Of a DNA stretch of 64,000 nucleotides, positions 1 to 7,828 are shown piece after piece. The notes under the pieces are model-generated. The model saw only the letters and a program-made list of their open reading frames with translations. It was not told the origin of the DNA and searched no databases. Each line of letters opens with the position of its first letter. Position 1 is the first letter of the stretch. The position numbers and the translations under genes were made by a program. This DNA is from Algoriphagus sp. CAU 1675 (GTDB lineage: Bacteria > Bacteroidota > Bacteroidia > Cytophagales > Cyclobacteriaceae). The stretch spans positions 124,001 to 188,000 of the forward strand of contig NZ_JARHUI010000003.1 in NCBI RefSeq assembly GCF_029222925.1, read 5' to 3'.

Positions 1-219
1 TCCGGTTTTGGGGCCTCTGGATGGAAACTGACTGCTTACAATGATGCTCAAATTGATCTTCAAAGCAGGATTCACGGATACAAATTGGTTCGTTTATCCC
101 CCTATGAAACTTTGATGACAGGAGGTTCGCTGAAGCGATTGGATCAACTTTTAATCAATCCTAAGGAGGACATGCGAAAGGTGATTCTAAGTTGGTTTAT
201 CAGGAAATTAGGACAATAA
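1..219 (+). CDS. C-terminal fragment of an unidentified protein
   Basis: Frame 1 is open from the window edge to TAA at 217-219 and gives the last 72 residues of a protein. The fragment is basic at its end (last residues FIRKLGQ) and contains a SPYETLMTGGS stretch. I do not recognise the family and too little is present to assign one. It ends directly before a bidirectional hairpin, which supports it being the true 3' end of a gene. The start lies upstream of the window. Confidence 0.6.
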   Translation, partial: SGFGASGWKLTAYNDAQIDLQSRIHGYKLVRLSPYETLMTGGSLKRLDQLLINPKEDMRKVILSWFIRKLGQ

Positions 220-221
220 AA

Positions 222-248
222 AAAGAGGAAGCTAAATGCTTCCTCTTT
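222..248. terminator. Bidirectional intrinsic terminator
   Basis: Perfect 11-bp stem AAAGAGGAAGC / GCTTCCTCTTT with a TAAAT loop. A-tract and T-tract on the two sides let it work in both directions. It lies between the convergent partial gene and the deoxynucleoside kinase gene. Confidence 0.85.
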
Positions 249-254
249 TGAGTT

Positions 255-872
255 TTAGGCAAAAAGGCCAAACATTTCCCGTTCGATCTTTTCAACAATG
301 AAGGAAAAATCCTCAGGCCTTTCCACAAAGTCAAGCTCATTCACATCAATGATCAAGAGCTTTCCCTCCTTATAATTACCAATCCATTCCTCATAATGCG
401 AATTGAGGTTTTTCAGGTAATCGATTCGCATGGCTGTTTCATAGGTTCTGCCTCTTTTTTCGATTTGTCCGACCAATTTGGGGATATCCGCTTTGAGATA
501 AATCAGTAAGTCAGGGGCCTTTACGTGGGCAATCATGCTCTCAAAGAGATTCCTATAATTGTAATAATCCCGTTCAGTCAAAAGCTTACTTTTGTAGAGG
601 TTGGCGGCGAAAATATACGCGTCTTCGTAGATCGTTCGGTCCTGAATCGTTGGATTCTTACTTTCCTGGATCTTCTTTATTTGATTGAAACGTGAATTGA
701 GAAAATATACCTGCAGGTGAAATGCCCAGCGTTTCATATCCTCATAGAAATCTGGTAAGTAGGGGTTGTTGTCTACAGATTCAAACTCCGCCTTCCAGCC
801 ATAGTGTTTTGCAAGTTTCTCGGTGAGCGTAGTTTTCCCGCTACCGATATTTCCGGATACTGCTAAATGCAT
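255..872 (-). CDS. Deoxynucleoside kinase (dNK family)
   Basis: A 205-residue cytosolic kinase that phosphorylates deoxynucleosides (usually deoxyadenosine or deoxyguanosine) in nucleotide salvage. The P-loop GNIGSGKTT is at residues 7-15. The D78-R79-T80 triplet matches the family DRS/ERS substrate motif, and the LID-type arginines are in KRGRTYE near residues 138-144. Length is normal for the family. The gene starts 17 bp after the stop of the hydroxyacyl-CoA dehydrogenase gene, so the two are probably co-transcribed, although no metabolic link is obvious. Substrate preference cannot be read from the sequence. Confidence 0.92.
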   Translation of the reverse strand: MHLAVSGNIGSGKTTLTEKLAKHYGWKAEFESVDNNPYLPDFYEDMKRWAFHLQVYFLNSRFNQIKKIQESKNPTIQDRTIYEDAYIFAANLYKSKLLTERDYYNYRNLFESMIAHVKAPDLLIYLKADIPKLVGQIEKRGRTYETAMRIDYLKNLNSHYEEWIGNYKEGKLLIIDVNELDFVERPEDFSFIVEKIEREMFGLFA

Positions 873-889
873 AGTGTACTGTTGTTCTC

Positions 890-1780
890 TTATTTTTTAA
901 ATCTTGGAGCGAGGACCAATTCCTTGCTTCCGGGAGTATAGTGATAAAAGCCTTCACCGGTTTTCACTCCTTTATGGCCGGCCTCAACCATGTTTACCAA
1001 TAGGGGACAGGGTGCATACTTTGGATTTCCAAATCCGTCATGTAATACCCTCAAGATGGAAAGACATACGTCCAATCCAATGAAGTCTGCCAATTGCAGG
1101 GGTCCCATGGGATGGGCCATTCCCAATTTCATGACCGTATCAATCTCTTCAACTCCAGCCACACCTTCATATAGGCTGAATATGGCTTCATTGATCATTG
1201 GCATCAATATCCTGTTAGCAACAAAGCCAGGGTAATCATTGACTTCTACTGGTACTTTGTTCAGTTTTTTGGAAAGTTCCATGATCAGATTTGTCACTTC
1301 ATCTGAAGTAGCATATCCACGGATCACTTCTACCAATTTCATAACAGGAACTGGGTTCATAAAGTGCATTCCTATGACTTGAGTTGGTCTTTGGGTGGCT
1401 GATGCGATCTTGGTAATGGAAATCGAAGAAGTATTAGAAGCCAGAATTGCAGATTTTGGAGTAAACTCATCCAACTGTCTGAACAGATCCAGTTTGATGT
1501 TCATATTTTCAGTAGCAGCTTCGACTACAAGGTCCGCATTTTCAACACCCGACTTCAGGTCCGTAAAACCCGCAATATTAGAAATCGCGGCTTCTTTCTC
1601 TTCCTCTGTTATCAGGCCTTTACTTACCTGGCGGTCCAGGTTTTTCTGAATGGTCGCAAAGGCTTTGTCCAGAAATTCCTGTTTAATATCGATTAGGGAA
1701 ACTTTGTAGCCATGTTGGGCAAAAACATGGGCAATGCCGTTTCCCATGGTGCCGGAACCTATTACTGAGATGTTTTTCAT
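890..1780 (-). CDS. hbd: 3-hydroxybutyryl-CoA dehydrogenase
   Basis: A 296-residue NAD-dependent 3-hydroxyacyl-CoA dehydrogenase, cytosolic, acting in fatty-acid or butyrate-type metabolism. The Rossmann nucleotide site GSGTMG is at residues 8-13. The catalytic His-Glu pair of the family fits H139 and E151 in the GMHFMNP...KLVEV segment, and the conserved NTSS is at 116-119. The length is that of the single-domain Hbd/PaaH type, not the large FadB fusion. It is the first gene of a probable two-gene unit with the downstream deoxynucleoside kinase. Confidence 0.92.
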   Translation of the reverse strand: MKNISVIGSGTMGNGIAHVFAQHGYKVSLIDIKQEFLDKAFATIQKNLDRQVSKGLITEEEKEAAISNIAGFTDLKSGVENADLVVEAATENMNIKLDLFRQLDEFTPKSAILASNTSSISITKIASATQRPTQVIGMHFMNPVPVMKLVEVIRGYATSDEVTNLIMELSKKLNKVPVEVNDYPGFVANRILMPMINEAIFSLYEGVAGVEEIDTVMKLGMAHPMGPLQLADFIGLDVCLSILRVLHDGFGNPKYAPCPLLVNMVEAGHKGVKTGEGFYHYTPGSKELVLAPRFKK

Positions 1781-1959
1781 AAGAGTCTGGTTTTTAAAAG
1801 CGTAGTATTTGGGTTTATGAGCCTACAAGAAAGACTGTTTTTTTATGGACCTAAAACTAATTCCAAGGTAAAGGAATTCCAATTTTTCAGGCTTCCATTC
1901 CTGAATTGTATGTAATGAAAGCTTTCCTAAGATTCTGGATTAATGCCTACCTTTACCTC

Positions 1960-2793
1960 ATGAAAGAATTAGGGCTAATCAGCAAACTTCCAATTAGAAG
2001 GTTTACAGAATACGGTGCATACTTGGGATTGGAATCCGGCGAAGAGGTATTGATGCCAAAAGCTTATTTGAATGGGGATGAGGAGGAAGGAAGCGAAGTT
2101 GAAGTTTTCGTTTATACCGACAGTGAGGACAGACCTGTAGCTGTTACCCAAAGACCTTTAATTCTCTTGGATGAATTTGCGGTTTTGGAAGCCAAGGAAG
2201 TGACCCCATTTGGTGCATTTATGGATTGGGGGCTACCTAAAGATCTTTTTGTGCCAAATGCTGAAATGGCAAAGCCCATGGAGGCCGGACAAAAATACCT
2301 GATCAGATTATGCGTGGACTATAGATCCAACCGCCTAATTGGTGTCAGTAAGTACAAGGATTTCATTTATCCAGCTCCAAAGGATTATGAAAGGGGAAAT
2401 GAAGTGGAGGGATTGGTTTTTGAAAAGACTGACTTGGGTTATAAGGTATTATTAGAGGATAGATACGAAGGTCTGATATATGCAAATGAGGTCTTTCAGC
2501 CTCTTTCAATTGGGGAACGGAAAAAACTCTTTGTCAAGAAGAGGAGAGATGATGGCAAAATAGATTTACAGCTTTTGCCTATAGGAAGAGCTAAATATGA
2601 TGAGGGTTCGGAAAAAATACTGTCCATTCTGAAAGAAAAGTCTTTTTTGCCCCTTCATGACAAATCTGATCCAGAAGAGATCCAGAGGGTGCTGGGAATG
2701 AGCAAAAAGCACTTCAAACAGTGCATTGGGCAACTGTACAAGGCCAGGGAGATCCTGATTTTACCAGATGGGATAAGCCTGATTACTGACTAA
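1960..2793 (+). CDS. cvfB: CvfB/YitL-like S1 RNA-binding protein
   Basis: A 277-residue protein with tandem S1-like domains followed by a C-terminal winged helix (around residues 220-277), the architecture of the CvfB/YitL family. These proteins bind RNA; in Staphylococcus CvfB affects virulence gene expression, but the role in Bacteroidetes is not established. The frame extends upstream to TTG 1906 and ATG 1915, but the extra segment (KAFLRFWINAYLYL) is hydrophobic and unlike the family. ATG 1960 gives the usual length and a first beta strand close to the N-terminus. The stop overlaps that of the convergent ArsC-like gene by 4 nt. Confidence 0.85.
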   Translation: MKELGLISKLPIRRFTEYGAYLGLESGEEVLMPKAYLNGDEEEGSEVEVFVYTDSEDRPVAVTQRPLILLDEFAVLEAKEVTPFGAFMDWGLPKDLFVPNAEMAKPMEAGQKYLIRLCVDYRSNRLIGVSKYKDFIYPAPKDYERGNEVEGLVFEKTDLGYKVLLEDRYEGLIYANEVFQPLSIGERKKLFVKKRRDDGKIDLQLLPIGRAKYDEGSEKILSILKEKSFLPLHDKSDPEEIQRVLGMSKKHFKQCIGQLYKAREILILPDGISLITD

Positions 2794-3149
2794 TCGAACT
2801 TAAGTACATCGGAAGGAGTGTTGCATAAAATAGCCTTATCATGGTAGATCACGATGGGTGCTTTTACCAGATAAGGATATTTGACAAGAATCTCCAACCA
2901 ACCTGCATCATCAAAATCCTTTCCCGCTATGAATTCCTGATAATCAGGATGGGCGCGGTTCAAAAGATCTTTAGCATGCATATCAAGTTTGAGCAGTATT
3001 GATTCCCATTGGGTTTCGGTGATATCCTCTTTGCAAATATCAATCTGATTGACGTAATCAGCGATTGAACTTGCATAGGCCAGTGCTTTTTTATCCACAG
3101 GCTGAGCTGCGCAGTGGTAAAAGAAAAGTTCGGAAGGATGCGTCTTCAT
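2790..3149 (-). CDS. ArsC/Spx-fold protein lacking the catalytic cysteine
   Basis: A 119-residue protein with the layout of the ArsC/Spx thioredoxin-like family: an N-terminal beta strand with YHC, a helical middle with DLLNR, and the late YLVKAPIVIYHDK strand pair that matches the family's PILxxRPIV segment. Aligned by eye to E. coli ArsC, the catalytic Cys12 position is Gln and the neighbouring Arg is Lys. The only nearby Cys is C13, three residues earlier in the alignment, and there is no Spx-type CXXC. It is therefore unlikely to be a working arsenate reductase. Its stop codon overlaps the convergent cvfB stop. Confidence 0.75.
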   Translation of the reverse strand: MKTHPSELFFYHCAAQPVDKKALAYASSIADYVNQIDICKEDITETQWESILLKLDMHAKDLLNRAHPDYQEFIAGKDFDDAGWLEILVKYPYLVKAPIVIYHDKAILCNTPSDVLKFD

Positions 3150-3251
3150 TATTCCAGTTGTTTAGTATCATTTAAATTACGAAAAATCCCAGCTTAGGTA
3201 AAGCGGAATTACCTGATTTAAGTCAGTTTCGAAAATATCATTTTACGTATA

Positions 3252-3746
3252 TTGGAAATAAATTTAGAAAATTTCATAAAGGAGAGTAAATCGGAATATT
3301 CTTCTAATAAAAAACTAAAAGAACGTCTGAGAAAGGTCAAGCCAAAGGTCCTTGACGAACAGTTCGAGACACTTCATGATTCTGTTTTTCAGGAATTGGA
3401 TTGTTTGTCCTGTGCCAATTGCTGCAAAACCACCAGTCCGATTTTTTTGCAGACGGATATAGATCGTTTAGCTAAGGTTTTTCGAATGAAATCAAGTGAA
3501 TTCATGGACGAATATCTCTACAGGGATGAAGAGGGGGACTTTGTATTAAAGGAGGCGCCTTGTCCTTTTTTGGGTACGGACAATAAATGTCTGGTATATG
3601 AAAGTCGACCTAAAGCCTGTCGGGAATATCCCCATACAAACAGAAAAAATATCCACGGCATTTTGGGGTTAACCCTTAAAAACAGCCTAGTTTGCCCTGC
3701 AGTTTTCAAAATTTTCCAGCAGATTGGAAAAGATTATAGGAAGTAA
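3252..3746 (+). CDS. YkgJ-type cysteine-cluster (zinc/iron-chelating) protein
   Basis: A 164-residue protein with the CxxCxxCC pattern of the YkgJ/UPF0153 family (CLSCANCC near residues 56-63), followed by CPFL, a further Cys and the SRPKACREYP segment. Such proteins are thought to bind a metal; the function is unknown. No in-frame ATG precedes the cysteine core, so TTG at 3252 is the best start. It gives MEINLENF, which resembles the N-terminus I recall for relatives. Confidence 0.8.
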   Translation: MEINLENFIKESKSEYSSNKKLKERLRKVKPKVLDEQFETLHDSVFQELDCLSCANCCKTTSPIFLQTDIDRLAKVFRMKSSEFMDEYLYRDEEGDFVLKEAPCPFLGTDNKCLVYESRPKACREYPHTNRKNIHGILGLTLKNSLVCPAVFKIFQQIGKDYRK

Positions 3747-3779
3747 GGCATTTTTTTGGCTTTTTTGAGTATCAAACCT

Positions 3780-4724
3780 ATGAATAACATGATAGAAAAT
3801 ACTGATACCCACTTTTTGGGCGTCGACGTGGGGGGAACCCACCTTAAAATTGGCCTTATCGATAAGGATGGGACCATGCTTGATTTTGAAAAAGAGGAAA
3901 CGACGCCTTTTCGTGATCATCCGGAAGGTTTTGGAACAGCCTTTATTGAGGGTTTGGATAAATACCTCAAAAAATACCCGCAAGTCGAAAAGATCGGAAT
4001 TGGATTGCCGGGCTTGATCAGCAAGGACAGAACAACAACTTTGGAAATTCCAGCGATTCCAAGCCTGAATGGTTTTGATTTAAAAGGTGGTTTGGAAGCT
4101 AAATACCCTCACCATGATTTTTTCTTGGAAAATGATGCAGCAGCTGCAGCTATAGGGGAGTTTTACTTTGGTCAAGGGGATCCATCCGAAAATTTCTTGT
4201 TTATCACTATGGGAACGGGAATTGGAAGTGCCTTGATTTTAGATGGGCAAGTATTCAAAGGTTCCCGTGGAAATGCCATGGAAATGGGACATATGCTATC
4301 TGATGGAAATTCCAGGCTGGAGACCTTGATAGGAAGAAAAGGTATTCTGGATATCATGGACCGGATGATTAAGGCTTATCCTGAAAAGGCCGGGGATTTA
4401 TTGAAAAATGAGCTGGGTATCCATTTATTGGTAGATACAGCCAGGGCTGGAAATGAGGTTTCTTTGATGGTTTTTGAGGAAGTGGCAACTACCCTAGGAA
4501 AGGCGATTGTATCAGCCATCCGAATTCTAGACGTGACAGAAATTTATTTCGGAGGAGGAATTTCGGCAGGTTTGGAGTTTATGTCTCCGGTAATGGAGCG
4601 AACCATCAGACAATACCTAACTCAGTACTATAATAAAGATCTTAAGCTTAAAAAAGCCACACTTGAAAACAACGCGGGTACACTAGGTGCAGCTGCGCTT
4701 TGTTTTATGGGTTCAGGTCTGTGA
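3780..4724 (+). CDS. ROK-family sugar kinase (glucokinase-like), no zinc motif
   Basis: A 314-residue cytosolic kinase of the ROK family. The phosphate-binding DVGGT is at residues 16-20, the likely catalytic Asp is D119 in FLENDAAAAA, and the ATP-binding MGTGIGS follows. The family substrate is usually glucose or another hexose or hexosamine. After EMGHM the sequence runs SDGNSRLETLIG, so the classical ROK zinc motif CxCGxxGCxE is missing. ATG 3780 is preferred over the in-frame TTG 3756; ATG 3789 is also possible. The 3' end overlaps the convergent lipoprotein gene by 20 bp. Confidence 0.85.
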   Translation: MNNMIENTDTHFLGVDVGGTHLKIGLIDKDGTMLDFEKEETTPFRDHPEGFGTAFIEGLDKYLKKYPQVEKIGIGLPGLISKDRTTTLEIPAIPSLNGFDLKGGLEAKYPHHDFFLENDAAAAAIGEFYFGQGDPSENFLFITMGTGIGSALILDGQVFKGSRGNAMEMGHMLSDGNSRLETLIGRKGILDIMDRMIKAYPEKAGDLLKNELGIHLLVDTARAGNEVSLMVFEEVATTLGKAIVSAIRILDVTEIYFGGGISAGLEFMSPVMERTIRQYLTQYYNKDLKLKKATLENNAGTLGAAALCFMGSGL

Positions 4725-5091
4725 TCGTCACTTCTGAAACCCGGCTTAAAGCATTCATTCGAAAAAGAACCTTGAGGGGTTCTTTTTCTATTTTTACTCC
4801 TTCACAATCCTTGCTCGGTTCCAAAAAGTAAAAGAAGAAACTCTGGCTTTTGTCTACTAATTCGACCCGGTCCGGTCTTCCAAAAGTTTTGATCAGGGCC
4901 TGATTGTCTGCACCAAGGAAATTATTCTTGATCCTCTCGAACTCATCTTTATCCTGCAATCTCAAACCTTTGCAACCGTACCTGTCATTTTTCCAGTTTT
5001 CAATATTGATGGTTCCGGTCTCCAGTTTTCCGGAGCAAGAAGAAAGAAAAGCAAGTAGAGTCAGGGAAACAATTAATGCTATTTTCTGCAT
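4705..5091 (-). CDS. Small lipoprotein of unknown function
   Basis: A 128-residue predicted lipoprotein. The signal sequence MQKIALIVSLTLLAFLSSC gives a clear lipobox with C19 as the lipidated residue. The mature part is about 110 residues, with a central FGRPDRVELVDKSQS stretch followed by a beta-rich end. This resembles a small BamE/SmpA-like fold in outline, but I cannot confirm that. The 3' end overlaps the ROK kinase gene on the opposite strand by 20 bp. Confidence 0.75.
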   Translation of the reverse strand: MQKIALIVSLTLLAFLSSCSGKLETGTINIENWKNDRYGCKGLRLQDKDEFERIKNNFLGADNQALIKTFGRPDRVELVDKSQSFFFYFLEPSKDCEGVKIEKEPLKVLFRMNALSRVSEVTITDLNP

Positions 5092-5366
5092 GTCAGTTTT
5101 TTCAGATTGGGATATTTTTTAATTCCGTTCGGCAATTGGAAACAGCCTGCACAGGTAATTGGTTTGCTGTGCAAAGTAAGTACAGATATACGAATGCGGC
5201 TTCATCAAGTGATTGAAATTTCAAAGATTTATAAGTTCTCTGATTCTCATCATTTTGGATGTAAATCCACAATTGGAGACAGTTTTTGTCAAAGATTGAA
5301 CTTGGAATTGCCCGGTTCTGTTTGCTTAAATCCTTTATATTAGCGCAATTAATTACCCCCTTCGAT

Positions 5367-5861
5367 ATGTATTATAGATTTGGAAAAGCCTTTTATTTTC
5401 TCAGTGTCGCATTCTTCGTTTTTTTATTGCTTTATTTCTACTCTGCGTTGCCGGATTCGGTAGCGTATCAGTTTGATGAAGAAGGCTTTGCAGTCTCCAG
5501 TTTGAGCCGAAGTGGCTTTTTTTATGGGATGGTCCTTGTGTTTTTGTTAATCAATGCTGTGGTACTTTTCCCGCCTAAAATGCTGGAAACCAAATCCCAC
5601 AGAAGGTTGCATAGGATTTTTCCACTTGGTGACATTTTCAGAGATTATTTTCTGACATGGTTTTATTCATTTGGAGGCGTGGTAAATTTGAGTTTGTCCC
5701 TTTTGGTTTTTTATATTCATTCCATCAATAATCAGGAAGAAATCAGATCCTACGATCTGGATTTTGTTTTCTATTTGGTACCATTTTTCCTGATTGTCTG
5801 GATTGTAGTACTTTTCTTGCTCTTTGCAGGAAAAGCCAGACAGTTGAAAAGTCAGGGATAA
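5367..5861 (+). CDS. Four-helix inner-membrane protein (DUF1648-like)
   Basis: A 164-residue membrane protein with about four hydrophobic helices (residues 8-25, 47-65, 92-115 and 128-155 from the ATG). The loop LPDSVAYQFDEEG after helix 1 resembles the 'LPxxIPxHFxxxG' loop of DUF1648/SdpI-type proteins. Function is unknown. The frame extends to TTG 5286, but ATG 5367 places the first helix at a normal distance. The stop is 12 bp before parE, so the gene is probably the first of the parE-parC operon. Confidence 0.7.
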   Translation: MYYRFGKAFYFLSVAFFVFLLLYFYSALPDSVAYQFDEEGFAVSSLSRSGFFYGMVLVFLLINAVVLFPPKMLETKSHRRLHRIFPLGDIFRDYFLTWFYSFGGVVNLSLSLLVFYIHSINNQEEIRSYDLDFVFYLVPFFLIVWIVVLFLLFAGKARQLKSQG

Positions 5862-5873
5862 GAAATAAGAATT

Positions 5874-7769
5874 ATGGCAGAAGCAGTAAAATATACAGAA
5901 GACAGTATCAAGTCCCTTGATTGGAGGGAACATATCCGATTGCGTCCCGGTATGTATATCGGCAAACTCGGGGATGGAAGTGCACAGGATGATGGGATAT
6001 ATGTATTGGTAAAAGAAGTTCTGGATAATTCCATAGATGAGCACATGATGGGATTTGGCAGAACCATCGATGTGAAGATTTCCGAACATAGAGTGGAGGT
6101 TCGTGACTACGGTAGAGGGATTCCTCTGGGTAAAGTCATAGACTGCGTTTCCAAAATTAATACAGGAGGGAAGTATGATTCCGGGGCATTTCAGAAGTCT
6201 GTGGGATTGAACGGGGTAGGTACAAAGGCAGTAAACGCTCTTTCGGATTACTTCAAAGTTCAGTCTTTTAGAGATGGGGAATCTAAAACGGCAGAATTCG
6301 AAAAAGGAATTCTTTTGTCAGATAATAAAATTGAAAAAAGTACCGAACGTAACGGTACCAAGGTGACTTTTTCTCCAGATGCCAGTATTTTCAAGAATTA
6401 CCATTTTATTCCCGAATACCTTGAAAACCAAATCTGGAATTATGCCTATTTGAATGCAGGGCTTACTATAAATTACAACGGCAAGAAATATTTTTCTGAC
6501 AAAGGGCTCTATGATTTGCTTGCTAATAAGGTTGATGAGGAAAGTATTCGCTATCCAATTATACACTTAAAAGGTAACGATATAGAAATAGCATTAACTC
6601 ATAGCAACCAATATGGCGAGGAATATTACTCCTTTGTCAATGGGCAATATACCACTCAAGGTGGAACTCACCTGGCTGCATTCCGAGAAGCTTTAGTAAA
6701 GACCGTCCGGGAGTTTTTCAAAAAAGATTACGATGCTTCAGATATCCGTCAAAGTGTTGTTGCGGCTATAGCAGTAAGAGTTCAAGAACCTGTTTTTGAA
6801 TCCCAAACCAAAACCAAACTTGGATCCCAGTCCGTGGGTCCAGACGGTCCAACGCTAAGGACTTTTGTCAATGATTTCATCAAAACCGAACTGGATAATT
6901 ATCTCCATAAGAATCCGGCTGTAGCAGATGCTTTGTTGAAGCGGATTCTTCAGTCTGAGCGGGAAAGAAAGGAAATTTCAGGAATCAAAAAGCTGGCTAA
7001 TGAGCGAGCGAAAAAAGCCAATCTTCATAACAAGAAATTGAGGGATTGTAGAATTCATTACGATGATTCAAAGGCTAATGAAGACGCAAAAAACAACACC
7101 ATGCTGTTCATCACAGAAGGAGATTCGGCTTCTGGTTCCATCACCAAATCCAGGGATGTGCAAACGCAAGCAGTATTTTCACTTCGTGGTAAGCCGTTGA
7201 ACTGCTTTGGTATGACCAAAAAAGTGGTCTATGAGAACGAAGAATTTAACCTTCTCCAACATGCCCTGAATATTGAGGATGGAATTGAAAACTTGAGATA
7301 TAGGAAAATTGTCATTGCAACCGATGCGGATGTGGATGGGATGCATATCCGTCTTTTGATTATGACTTATTTCTTGCAGTTTTTTCCAGATTTGGTAAAA
7401 AATGGGCATCTGTTTATTCTGGACACACCTCTGTTTCGGGTAAGGAATAAAAAGGAGACAATTTATTGCTATACCGATGAAGAACGGCAGCGTGCAATTC
7501 ACAAACTGGGAAATAAACCTGAAATCACTCGATTCAAAGGTTTAGGAGAAATCTCCCCTGAGGAATTTGGGAATTTCATCGGGGAGGATATCCGATTGGA
7601 TCCCATTATTCTCAACAAGGAAACCAAAATTTCCGATCTGTTGAACTTCTATATGGGTAAGAATACTCCAGATCGCCAAAGTTTCATCATTGATAACCTA
7701 AGGATTGAAAAGGATTTGGCCCTGGATGATCCTAAAAGCGTGAAGGAAGAGGAAAGCGAGGCGGCTTAA
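5874..7769 (+). CDS. parE: DNA topoisomerase IV subunit B
   Basis: A 631-residue type IIA topoisomerase ATPase subunit that works with ParC to decatenate daughter chromosomes. The GHKL ATPase shows E48 in [19 protein letters not shown] at 78-84 and [13 protein letters not shown] at 111-123. The QTKTKLG switch-lysine loop is at 311-317. The TOPRIM domain has TEGDSASG at 414-421 and the metal-binding DADVD at 484-488. It is shorter than GyrB and sits directly before the A subunit, which supports ParE over GyrB. Confidence 0.95.
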   Translation: MAEAVKYTEDSIKSLDWREHIRLRPGMYIGKLGDGSAQDDGIYVLVKEVLDNSIDEHMMGFGRTIDVKISEHRVEVRDYGRGIPLGKVIDCVSKINTGGKYDSGAFQKSVGLNGVGTKAVNALSDYFKVQSFRDGESKTAEFEKGILLSDNKIEKSTERNGTKVTFSPDASIFKNYHFIPEYLENQIWNYAYLNAGLTINYNGKKYFSDKGLYDLLANKVDEESIRYPIIHLKGNDIEIALTHSNQYGEEYYSFVNGQYTTQGGTHLAAFREALVKTVREFFKKDYDASDIRQSVVAAIAVRVQEPVFESQTKTKLGSQSVGPDGPTLRTFVNDFIKTELDNYLHKNPAVADALLKRILQSERERKEISGIKKLANERAKKANLHNKKLRDCRIHYDDSKANEDAKNNTMLFITEGDSASGSITKSRDVQTQAVFSLRGKPLNCFGMTKKVVYENEEFNLLQHALNIEDGIENLRYRKIVIATDADVDGMHIRLLIMTYFLQFFPDLVKNGHLFILDTPLFRVRNKKETIYCYTDEERQRAIHKLGNKPEITRFKGLGEISPEEFGNFIGEDIRLDPIILNKETKISDLLNFYMGKNTPDRQSFIIDNLRIEKDLALDDPKSVKEEESEAA

Positions 7770-7828
7770 TAGATTGAACCCATTCATTAATTTTTGGCCT
7801 TTTTGTAGCCAAAATTCTGAGTTTTAAA

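Noticed and set aside
5107..5343. 78-codon plus-strand frame before the DUF1648-like gene
   Set aside because: No hydrophobic, charged or motif pattern and no promoter; probably chance.
7792..7814. TTTTGGC / GCCAAAA inverted repeat between parE and parC
   Set aside because: Seven-base AT-rich arms with no T-tract; too weak to call a terminator or regulatory hairpin.
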